Positions 7,884-15,477 of a stretch of 37,485 bases of DNA are shown here, piece after piece (the first letter of the stretch is position 1; every line of letters begins with the position of its first letter). The notes under the pieces are model-generated. The model worked only from the letters and a program-made list of their open reading frames with translations. It was not told where the DNA came from and searched no databases. Source of the stretch: Berkiella_A sp050252335 (GTDB taxonomy: Bacteria > Pseudomonadota > Gammaproteobacteria > Berkiellales > Berkiellaceae); assembly GCA_050252335.1 (NCBI GenBank), contig JBFWLB010000023.1, forward strand, positions 1 to 37,485, given 5' to 3'. Made by a program: the position numbers and the translations under genes.

Positions 7884-8831
7884 AGAAAATTCCCAGTAAA
7901 AGGGTAGAACTTCCTTAATGTGGGTAGCGCCTGATTTAATCATAAATAACCTATCCACTCCTACCGCAACGCCACTGACATCCCCAATACCTGCGGATAA
8001 TGCAGCCAGTAATTTTTCATCAACTGGCATCATGGGCAACTGATGCGCATAACGTTTCTGATTGTCTTTAACAAAACGCTTGCGTTGTTCATTGGGATCG
8101 GTTAACTCAAAATAGCCATTTGCTAATTCCATACCTTTGTAAAAAACTTCAAAGCGCGCAGCCACTTTGTCATGAATAGGATGCGGAATCAATTTAGCTA
8201 ATTGTGCACAATGCACGGGAAAATCAGTCACAATTAAAAGCGTTTCAGGATCCATCGTAGGCTCAATTGCTTGCGAGAATAACCAATCTAACCAACCATT
8301 GCGATCCAGCTCAGAAAAGGGCACTTCTGAAAGCTGTAAACGCAGCGCGGCTTCTTTTAAGGCTGCTACCTCTGCTTGATGCGGATTGATCCCTATGCCT
8401 TCAAACAATTGTGCATAAGTTTGGATCTGTGCCTTTGGCGTATCTAAAAGCTGCATAAAGAGCGCATTTACTTCTTCAATCAATGCTTGATGATCCCAGC
8501 CCGGTCTATACCATTCTAACATGGTAAATTCGGGGTTATGATAGCGTCCCATTTCTTCATTGCGAAAAGCTTTACCTAAGTAATAAATGGATCCTATTCC
8601 TTGGGCAAGTAAGCGCTTCATTGCAAACTCAGGAGAGGTTTGCAAATATCTATCTGCGGTATTAAAAGCATTAATAAAGGGATCTGTATTCACACCTTGC
8701 ATTAATACAGGCGTGTCCACTTCACAGACATCACGAGCTTCAAAAAAACTTCGGATTTCTCTTAAAAATTGGGCTCTTTGCTTAAGCGCAGTATTGGTAG
8801 CAGAAGATTGCCAGGTTATTTTTTCTGTCAT
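7881..8831 (-). CDS. epmA: EF-P lysine lysyltransferase EpmA (GenX/PoxA)
   Basis: EpmA is a class II lysyl-tRNA-synthetase paralogue that attaches (R)-beta-lysine to elongation factor P rather than to tRNA. The protein is only the catalytic core, without the N-terminal anticodon-binding domain. Visible motifs: YLQTSPEFAMKRLL (motif 2 region), AFRNEEMGRYHNPEFTMLEWYRPG, and the C-terminal GVAVGVDRLFMI (motif 3). About 316 residues compares with 325 in E. coli. I chose the ATG at 8831 (MTEKITWQ); a longer open frame to 8900 would translate a GC-rich hairpin into SLAGGRRGRE, which looks non-coding. It lies downstream of its substrate gene efp, and epmB is divergent next door. The stop codon TAG lies inside the palindromic element. 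Confidence 0.95.
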   Translation of the reverse strand: MTEKITWQSSATNTALKQRAQFLREIRSFFEARDVCEVDTPVLMQGVNTDPFINAFNTADRYLQTSPEFAMKRLLAQGIGSIYYLGKAFRNEEMGRYHNPEFTMLEWYRPGWDHQALIEEVNALFMQLLDTPKAQIQTYAQLFEGIGINPHQAEVAALKEAALRLQLSEVPFSELDRNGWLDWLFSQAIEPTMDPETLLIVTDFPVHCAQLAKLIPHPIHDKVAARFEVFYKGMELANGYFELTDPNEQRKRFVKDNQKRYAHQLPMMPVDEKLLAALSAGIGDVSGVAVGVDRLFMIKSGATHIKEVLPFYWEFS

Positions 8832-8860
8832 GTGATTGTATCTACTCTCATCTGTCACTT

Positions 8861-8897
8861 CGCGCCCCCTTCTCCCGCCAGCAAGAGAAGGTGCGCG
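8861..8897. other. GC-rich hairpin between efp and epmA
   Basis: Bases 8861-8865 pair with 8893-8897 (CGCGC/GCGCG), then after a small bulge 8868-8874 pairs with 8885-8891 (CCTTCTC/GAGAAGG), leaving a 10-nt loop. The stretch is much richer in GC than its surroundings. On the transcribed minus strand no T-run follows, so it is not a typical terminator. It could reduce read-through from efp into epmA, or be a REP-like repeat; only one copy is visible. Confidence 0.5.
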
Positions 8898-8934
8898 CAA
8901 CTAAGCTTATCAAAAACTCAGTTGCGAAGGGTCA

Positions 8935-9504
8935 TTACTCTTTAGAGCGAGAAACATACTCACCGGTTCTAGTATCTACTTTAAGGCAATCGCCAATCTG
9001 AATAAATAAAGGTACACGCACCACAGCACCTGTTTCTAAGGTTGCAGGTTTACCACCGCCACCAGAAGTATCACCCCTCACGCCCGGATCGGTTTCCGTC
9101 ACGGTTAAATGAACAAAATTAGGAGGTGCCACTGATAAAGGTACGCCATTCCAGAGCGTAACCACACACATGTCTTGTTCTTTGAGCCACTTCGCACTAT
9201 CTGCAGTTACTTTCTCATCAACTTCATATTGCTCATAGCTTTCTTGTTGCATAAAGTGCCAACGCTCACCATCGAAATACAAATATTGCATATCCACGTC
9301 TACGACATCTGCCGCTTCAACGGTATCACCAGATTTAAAAGTCTTCTCTAAAACACGGCCATTCTTTAAGTTACGCAATCTAACACGGTTAAACGCTTGT
9401 CCTTTACCAGGTTTTACAAACTCATTTTCCAAGATGCTACACGGATCACCTTCTAACATGATTTTCATGCCGCTTTTAAATTCATTGGTACTATATGTTG
9501 CCAT
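8935..9504 (-). CDS. efp: Elongation factor P
   Basis: EF-P binds between the ribosomal P and E sites and speeds peptide bond formation at polyproline stretches. The KOW-like domain I carries the modification loop FVKPGKGQAF; the lysine modified by EpmA/EpmB is Lys34 (PGK). OB-fold domains II and III follow, with the signature VAPPNFVHLTVTETDPGVRGDT near 125-146. 189 residues matches E. coli (188). The gene is divergent from epmB and upstream of epmA, so substrate and two modifying enzymes are clustered. The hydroxylase EpmC is not present in the window. Confidence 0.98.
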   Translation of the reverse strand: MATYSTNEFKSGMKIMLEGDPCSILENEFVKPGKGQAFNRVRLRNLKNGRVLEKTFKSGDTVEAADVVDVDMQYLYFDGERWHFMQQESYEQYEVDEKVTADSAKWLKEQDMCVVTLWNGVPLSVAPPNFVHLTVTETDPGVRGDTSGGGGKPATLETGAVVRVPLFIQIGDCLKVDTRTGEYVSRSKE

Positions 9505-9570
9505 TTACTCGCTCGCCCCCTAAAAACTTGTTAAGATTGGGATTCTGACTATTGTGAGATAAAAATTTCC

Positions 9571-10572
9571 GTGAGTATAACGCAATCCTACCTAACAGAA
9601 CAGCCGAACACATGGCAACAGTCTGTAAAGCAGCTTATTACCTGCCCTACTGCATTGTTGCAATTTCTAGAATTACAGCCTTCACAATTGGCTTGGCAAA
9701 TAGACAAGCACTTTCCTTTGCGTGTCAGTATAAGTTTTGCGGCCAAAATGCAAAAAGCAAATCCACACGATCCTTTACTGCGCCAAGTATTATCCTCACA
9801 AGAAGAGAGCTTACCAACTCACAACTATACGAAAGATCCTCTACAAGAAAAAGCCGTAAACCCCATTCCTGGTGTTTTGCATAAATTCAAAAGCCGTGTC
9901 TTGCTCACCTTAACGCAATCTTGTCCCATTCATTGTCGCTATTGTTTTAGACGCTATTTTCCCTATGAAGCAAATCGAATCAGCACAAAAACGTGGCCAG
10001 CTATCAAAGCATACTTACAAGCTGATCCCAGTATCCAAGAAATTGTATTAAGCGGCGGAGATCCCTTAATGCTGCCAGATGAACGTATTGGTGAGTTTTT
10101 AGCATACCTAGAAGATGTGCAACATATTAAAATTATTCGCTTCCATACGCGCTTCCCTATTATCATTCCAGAACGTATCACCCCTGATTTTGTAAACATG
10201 TTAAATCAATCACGCTTTAAAAAAATTATGATTTATCATGTCAATCATGCACAAGAATTATGCGCAACGATCAAAGCGGGCGTAAGCTTATTGCAGCAAG
10301 CACAAATCCCCATTTTAAATCAAAGCGTGCTCTTAAAAGACGTCAACGATAAGGCACAAACCTTGATTGATTTGAGCTGGCAACTGTTTGAGCATGGCAT
10401 TCTACCTTACTATATTCACTTATTAGACGCCGTTGAAGGCACCGGACATTTTGCTGTGGATAAAAGAGAAGCATTCGTGCTTGAACAATCATTGCGTCAT
10501 CATTTACCGGGCTATTTAGTGCCTAAGTTTGTAAAAGAAGTGCCCGGTGAACCCGCTAAAGTTCCCCTCTAA
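9571..10572 (+). CDS. epmB: EF-P (R)-beta-lysine--forming lysine 2,3-aminomutase EpmB
   Basis: EpmB is a radical SAM, PLP-dependent enzyme that turns L-lysine into (R)-beta-lysine for transfer to EF-P by EpmA. The radical SAM cluster motif is CPIHCRYC, Cys118, Cys122 and Cys125. VLSGGDPLML follows, and the C-terminal PYYIHLLDAVEGTGHF and PKFVKEVPGEPAKVPL are typical of lysine aminomutases. 333 residues compares with 342 in E. coli. Translation probably starts at a GTG (9571); the ribosome-binding site is weak. It is divergent from efp across 66 bp, so the two probably share a control region. Confidence 0.95.
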   Translation: MSITQSYLTEQPNTWQQSVKQLITCPTALLQFLELQPSQLAWQIDKHFPLRVSISFAAKMQKANPHDPLLRQVLSSQEESLPTHNYTKDPLQEKAVNPIPGVLHKFKSRVLLTLTQSCPIHCRYCFRRYFPYEANRISTKTWPAIKAYLQADPSIQEIVLSGGDPLMLPDERIGEFLAYLEDVQHIKIIRFHTRFPIIIPERITPDFVNMLNQSRFKKIMIYHVNHAQELCATIKAGVSLLQQAQIPILNQSVLLKDVNDKAQTLIDLSWQLFEHGILPYYIHLLDAVEGTGHFAVDKREAFVLEQSLRHHLPGYLVPKFVKEVPGEPAKVPL

Positions 10573-10761
10573 AAACACCGTGGGCACTGCGCGCCTATTT
10601 CCAACAAAGACACACAAACGGCATAGATGAATGGCCAAGCCCCCTCTTTCAAAGAAAAACTAAAAATAATATAACTTTTTCTCATTTGCCGCCGATATAT
10701 TAAGAAAACCTAAAGCCCATAGGGCAATAGCGCCAATGACTGTTTATATTGATGGTGTATT
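10573..10761. other. Intergenic spacer with no recognised gene
   Basis: These 189 bases separate epmB from the PilZ-like gene. The only structure I see is a small palindrome around 10712-10723 (AGCCC-ata-GGGC type). No clear terminator for epmB, promoter or RNA gene could be supported. The ribosome-binding site of the next gene is also weak. Confidence 0.3.
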
Positions 10762-12420
10762 ATGAAATATGAGAAAGGTAAATTAGGACTGATTATTCCA
10801 TCACGTGTTGATAACACATATAGTGTCCTAACTGTTCAAAACATAAAAGAATGGCGTACCAACTTACCACTCAATCATCTAAAAGAAAGCATTAAATCAT
10901 GTCATGAAATTCTAACAATATTGCATAACAGTCATGTTGCACCTCTTGAACGACTTGAAATGCTAGAAATTATACAACCGACTGTCAATTTTCTCTGTGA
11001 ATCTATTCTAAAACTATACAGAAAAAATCCTCTCTTTAATAAAAAAATTATTGAAATGCATCGTATTATTATCAGCTTGCATTTAGAGGTTTTCAATGAA
11101 TATAAACTAACTCTAGAAGACCTAAACACAAATCTTTCGAAGAAAGAAACGCTCATGGAAGTTGTATACTCATCCATTCAACAAAGCTGCCGAGTCATTT
11201 TTTTATCTTTTGAAATTTATCGCCAACCTCCCACTTATATTTGGCTGGAAACACATAGACTTTATTCTATAGCACGTGCGCAAGAAGCTAACTACAGCTC
11301 ATCGGCAGAAAAAAATACCTACCACAGTACTTTCAAAAGTATTTCTAATCTTTATAAACACCTAATCTTGCTCTCACTGACTAATCCTTTACGTTATCAC
11401 AGACAAGATCTTATAAAACTATACTATGCTCTAGAAAACTGGGCGCCACTTTTAAAATTTTCTTTTGATCAAAAATCAAAAAATCATTTATTTAAAATTG
11501 ATTTAGAGAAGGACGCACCACCACATTACTGTGCATTAGATGCGAGTGAAGGCTTAGCACCTTGCTATATTGAATTAGACAAAATTGTAGAACGTCTTGA
11601 GTTTCTCATAAACGATAAAGAAACCCCATCAACCAACACAAATAATATTGTTCTTACTGCTCAAGAATTATCGCTTTCAAAAACAATGCTCGATATATTG
11701 CTACATATTTGGCAAAATTTTAGCCAACGCCAAGAAGTGAGAGTCCGCATGCCTGGCTCACTTACCGTAGCAATTGGCTTACATGCTATTCATTCTTTTA
11801 TAGAAACAGCACATGCATCCCAACAAAGCCTATCTGACGAAATCAGTGTTGAAGAAATTAATTTAGATGCATTTCCCTTACCCCAAACTTTACCTGAAAA
11901 TTTTAAAGATACACCCACCTTGCTAAACTGTTCCATAGTAGATAAAAGCGAAAGTGGTTATTGCATAAAATGGGCACAAAATAAAAGTGGGCAACTCCAA
12001 GTTGGAGAAATTATTAGTATTTTAGATCAAAATGAAAATCATACTGCTACATGGCAAATAGCCATTATCCGTTGGGTACAGATCACTGATTTTGACTATG
12101 CACTCTTTGGAGTTGAAGTATTATCAAGAAAAGCCATGGCTATTGAAATTTGCGCTCAAGATCAAAGCCCTCTAGAAGCTTTATTTATTACACCAAGTGC
12201 AAATAGCCCATACAATACTCCTGTACTTATTACCCCCACTTTAAGATTTAAGGCAACGAATCAGATTCAGTTAAAAAGTGAAGATACGCTCTATCCTTGT
12301 CAGCTCAATTTAAATCTAGGCCTCTCTTCTTGCTATGCTTTTTGGGAAATTGATTTTTTAGAGCAATCATTGATGACAAAGATAAATAGTGAAATAAATC
12401 AAAGCTCAACAAATAATTAA
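10762..12420 (+). CDS. Probable PilZ-like (cyclic-di-GMP binding) protein, function unknown
   Basis: I do not recognise a named gene. The first 370 residues look mostly alpha-helical, without signal peptide or membrane segments. From about 377 to 460 there is a beta-rich region: LLNCSIVDKSESGYCIKW, then LQVGEIISI and WQIAIIRWVQ, then YALFGVEVLSR. This pattern matches the shape of PilZ-type domains found at the C-terminal side of long gammaproteobacterial proteins, with VDKSESG in place of the D/N-x-S-x-x-G motif. The arginine motif RxxxR of classical PilZ domains is not evident, so cyclic-di-GMP binding is uncertain. Residues 460-552 form another beta-rich tail. It is followed 82 bp later by a small unknown gene on the same strand. 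Confidence 0.6.
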   Translation: MKYEKGKLGLIIPSRVDNTYSVLTVQNIKEWRTNLPLNHLKESIKSCHEILTILHNSHVAPLERLEMLEIIQPTVNFLCESILKLYRKNPLFNKKIIEMHRIIISLHLEVFNEYKLTLEDLNTNLSKKETLMEVVYSSIQQSCRVIFLSFEIYRQPPTYIWLETHRLYSIARAQEANYSSSAEKNTYHSTFKSISNLYKHLILLSLTNPLRYHRQDLIKLYYALENWAPLLKFSFDQKSKNHLFKIDLEKDAPPHYCALDASEGLAPCYIELDKIVERLEFLINDKETPSTNTNNIVLTAQELSLSKTMLDILLHIWQNFSQRQEVRVRMPGSLTVAIGLHAIHSFIETAHASQQSLSDEISVEEINLDAFPLPQTLPENFKDTPTLLNCSIVDKSESGYCIKWAQNKSGQLQVGEIISILDQNENHTATWQIAIIRWVQITDFDYALFGVEVLSRKAMAIEICAQDQSPLEALFITPSANSPYNTPVLITPTLRFKATNQIQLKSEDTLYPCQLNLNLGLSSCYAFWEIDFLEQSLMTKINSEINQSSTNN

Positions 12421-12440
12421 TCAGGTTGATATACACTTTC

Positions 12441-12462
12441 TAACAATGACTTTGTTATTTTT
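12441..12462 (+). terminator. Weak terminator-like hairpin after the PilZ-like gene
   Basis: TAACAA (12441-12446) pairs with TTGTTA (12452-12457), and the T-run continues from 12457 to 12462. The stem is short and AT-rich, so any termination would be weak. It lies between two plus-strand genes and may be partly read through. Confidence 0.3.
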
Positions 12463-12502
12463 ATAGGTTATAGTTAGACTATGAGTGCAGAAGGAAAATA
12501 TT

Positions 12503-13114
12503 ATGGCAGAAGAAGAATTAAGTGCTGTTGAACGCATAGCAAAAGACAACCAAGTTGACACGCTAGAAGCCAGTGAAGCACTCAATTCACGCTCCCCTCA
12601 CTTTCATCCTAATTTTGATTTGCGTCAAACTGACCAAAAATTTTATCAGTTCTTAGAGCAAACCTATGGGAAAGAAAAAGCAGATAATCCCGAATTCCGC
12701 GCTGTTATTGGTAATATACTGGCTCAACAAGCGGGCGATACATTAACAGCACTCAAACAAATACAAACAACACCAGCTAACAGCACAGAGAGCATGATTC
12801 AGGCAGAACTGCGCGGTGGAAGTCCACAACTGGAAGCTCACTTAAATCAAATATTAGCAATGAAAGGCATTACAGCACGCACAGATCTAAGCGATCCAGA
12901 CCTTAGCTTATCTTTACGACAAAAATATGAATTACTAGGCATGAATCCTGATGGTGAAGATGAATTAAGAAATTATATGGGGTTCTTGGGACTTGATAAA
13001 ACTGAAAACTCTCTCGATCAAATGAGGGAGCTTAAAATTCAATCCACAAAAATTGCAGATAAAGTCATTGATGCGCCAGAACCTGCGCCTGATAATAAGA
13101 AAAACCGAATATAA
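12503..13114 (+). CDS. Hypothetical soluble acidic protein
   Basis: I do not recognise this gene. The predicted protein has about 203 residues, is rich in Glu, Asp, Gln and Leu, looks helical, and has no signal peptide or membrane segment. The last 20 residues change from acidic-Pro (DAPEPAPD) to basic (NKKNRI). I chose the ATG at 12503 because AGAAGGA lies seven bases upstream; a GTG at 12485 in the same frame overlaps that site. It lies downstream of the PilZ-like gene on the same strand and is convergent with parC, with a palindromic element between them. It may be a lineage-specific protein. Confidence 0.65.
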   Translation: MAEEELSAVERIAKDNQVDTLEASEALNSRSPHFHPNFDLRQTDQKFYQFLEQTYGKEKADNPEFRAVIGNILAQQAGDTLTALKQIQTTPANSTESMIQAELRGGSPQLEAHLNQILAMKGITARTDLSDPDLSLSLRQKYELLGMNPDGEDELRNYMGFLGLDKTENSLDQMRELKIQSTKIADKVIDAPEPAPDNKKNRI

Positions 13115-13118
13115 CTAC

Positions 13119-13159
13119 TGAAAGCTGTATCAAAAATAGCATTTCTGATACAGCTTCTA
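13119..13159. repeat. 41-bp palindromic element, copy 3, between convergent gene ends
   Basis: Left arm 13119-13137 and right arm 13141-13159 are inverted repeats with a few mismatches around a 3-nt loop. Length and central ATAGCAT are identical to copy 1 at 493-533; the right end CAGCTTCTA matches copy 2. The arms carry compensating changes (GTATC on the left, GATAC on the right), which suggests the hairpin itself is kept. It fills the gap between the end of the hypothetical gene and the parC stop. Confidence 0.82.
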
Positions 13160-13166
13160 GTACGAA

Positions 13167-15410
13167 CTATAAGTCAAACCCCGTAGCCGTTTGATATCCT
13201 TTGGGTAAAGCAACACCTGATTTACCACGCTCAATCAAATAATGATCCAACTCTCGAGGACTTAGCTTTAATTTTTTATTTTTCGTCTTAATATGAATGC
13301 TTTCAGCCCGAGAAAAAATCATATGATCAATCACTTGCTCTGCGCCATCTGCAAATTTCTGAGCGGTAATGTTAATAATCTTACTACCCTTACCTTTGCT
13401 CATCTGTGCAATGTCTGCTAAATCAAGTACAGCTAATTTTCCTGCTGAAGTCAAAATCGCAACACGCATGCTAATATCAGGAATTAACAATGGCTTTAAT
13501 GCTGTGGCAGGCTCTGCTTTGAGTAAAGCTTTACCACTTTTATTTTTAGTTTCTAAATCAGCGATTTTGCTAATAAATCCATTACCCGCATTTGAAATCA
13601 AAAAGACAAGATCCGTATCAATACCTGAAAGCATACCAGAGAAAAGAGCACCTGTGGGCGGCTTTATCTTGGTCGTTAAAGGTTCACCAAAACCGCGCGC
13701 CGATGGGAATTGATGGGCCATCAAGCAGTAACTACGTCCCGTTGTATCCAAGAAATAAATCATTGAATTACTTTTGGCTTTGATCTGCATTAAGAACTCA
13801 TCTCCCGCTTTATAGCTAAGATCTTGCCCTAATACTTCATGGCCTTTTGCGGAACGAATCCAGCCTTTTTGTGAAAGAATAATGGTTACTGGCTCAGAAG
13901 GGAGGCGTTCTACAACGTCTAATATCTTTGCCTGTTCTCTCACAACAATAGGTGAACGACGTTTATCGCCATAGGCATCAATATCTGCTTGTAATTCTTT
14001 TTTGATCAATGTTTGCAAACGTTGCTTAGATTGCAAGGTTTTTTGCAACATATCCTGTTCTTGTGCCAGCTCTTTTTGCTCGCCTCTTATTTTTTGTTCT
14101 TCCAAACGAGCTAATTGTCTTAATTTAATCTCAAGAATAGCTTCGGCTTGAATTTCTGAAAGTTTAAATCGTTTCATCAACTCTTGCTTAGGCTTGTCTT
14201 CTGTACGAATAATTTTAATAACTTCATCTAAGTTTAAGAAGGCAATTAATAACCCATCTAAAATATGTAGGCGCGCTTTTACTTTTTCTAAGCGATATTC
14301 AAGTCGCTTCACAACAACTTGTGTTCTAAAGGTCAACCATTCTCTTAAAAAGCTCAGCATGTCTTTTACTTGTGGTTTGCCATTTAAACCAATCACATTC
14401 ATATTAATGCGAATGTTTCTTTCCAAATCTGTAGAGGCAAATAAATGAGACACCAAAGCTTCTTGATCAAAACGATTAGATCTTGGAACAATCACTAAAC
14501 GGCAAGGATTCTCATGATCGGATTCATCACGTAAATCGGCAATCATGGGTAATTTTTTAGCCTGCATTTGCGCAGCAATTTGTTCTAGTACTTTTGCGCC
14601 AGATACTTGATGCGGTAAAGCAGTGATAACAATATCACCTGTTTTTTCATATTTTATTTTAGCGCGAACTTTAATGGAGCCTTGCCCAGTCTGATATATT
14701 TCTTTAATTTCAGCTTTTGGCGTAATAATCTCTGCCTATGTTGGAAAATCAGGGCCTGGCAAAATCTTCATCAAGTCATTAAAAGACAAATCTGGATTTT
14801 CTAATAATCCAATACAAGCAATCGCAACTTCTGTAAGATTATGGGGAACAAAATCAGTGGCCATACCCACTGCAATCCCCGTGGTACCATTTAATAATAA
14901 GTTAGGAAGACGCGCAGGCAGAATCTTAGGCTCATCTAAACTGCCATCAAAGTTTGGATTCCAATCTACTGTCCCCTGCTCAAGCTCACCCAACAGCACA
15001 TCTGCATATTTAGAAAGACGTGCTTCTGTGTATCGCATTGCCGCGAATGATTTAGGATCATCGGGAGAACCCCAATTTCCTTGACCTTCAATTAAAGGAT
15101 AGCGATACGAAAAGGTTTGAGCCATCAATACCATTGCTTCATAGCAAGCCGAGTCACCATGCGGATGATATTTACCCAACACATCACCCACCGTACGAGC
15201 GGATTTTTTAAATTTCTGATTTGCATTTAAGCCCAGTTCTGACATCGCATAGACAATTCGACGTTGTACAGGCTTCAATCCATCACCAATATGCGGCAAT
15301 GCTCTGTCCATGATCACATACATGGAATAATCTAAATATGCTTTTTCAGAGAACAAATTAATTGCTTGTTGTTCAATATTTTCAATGACTGGCGGTCTTT
15401 GCTTTGCCAT
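13167..15410 (-). pseudogene. parC: DNA topoisomerase IV subunit A (parC), interrupted by an in-frame TAG
   Basis: ParC is the DNA-cutting subunit of topoisomerase IV, which unlinks daughter chromosomes. The whole gene is in one frame, 747 codons plus stop (E. coli 752), but codon 225 (14736-14738) is TAG. The first part holds the winged-helix region with HPHGDSACYE (Ser87 and Glu91 at the usual quinolone-resistance positions, unmutated) and catalytic Tyr127 in AAMRYTEARL, ending at LPGPDFPT. The frame continues past the TAG with AEIITPKAEIKEIYQ, matching other ParC proteins where Glu is usual at the stop. The rest includes the tower, coiled coil and C-terminal beta-pinwheel. AAGGT precedes the ATG. 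It lies 67 bp after parE. Because ParC is normally essential, a base error, a mixed population or read-through should be considered before calling it dead. Confidence 0.9.
14736..14738 (-). other. In-frame TAG codon within parC (codon 225)
   Basis: On the minus strand the frame reads CCA ACA TAG GCA GAG ATT, giving Pro-Thr-stop-Ala-Glu-Ile. In E. coli ParC the matching stretch is PTEAEI, so Glu (GAG) is expected and a single G-to-T change explains the stop. The next in-frame ATG is at 14567, in the middle of a conserved segment, so no natural restart is visible. Confidence 0.9.
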
Positions 15411-15477
15411 TTTTTACCTTTATTTAATTTCTCATTTAATTGCTTTATCCAAGAATAAAGAACAAATCCTACGACGG

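Noticed and set aside
8832..8900. N-terminal extension of epmA
   Set aside because: The extra residues translate a GC-rich hairpin (SLAGGRRGRE) and are not part of known EpmA proteins, which begin near MTEKITW.
13167..14567. C-terminal part of parC as an independent gene
   Set aside because: Its first ATG falls inside a conserved ParC segment (QMQAKKLPMIADLRDE), and 56 in-frame codons upstream are also conserved ParC sequence. No separate ribosome-binding site is seen.
14736..14738. Reassignment of TAG to an amino acid in this organism
   Set aside because: parE, tolC and epmA all end with TAG at the expected C-terminal positions, so TAG works as a stop here. Only local read-through or an error remains possible for parC.
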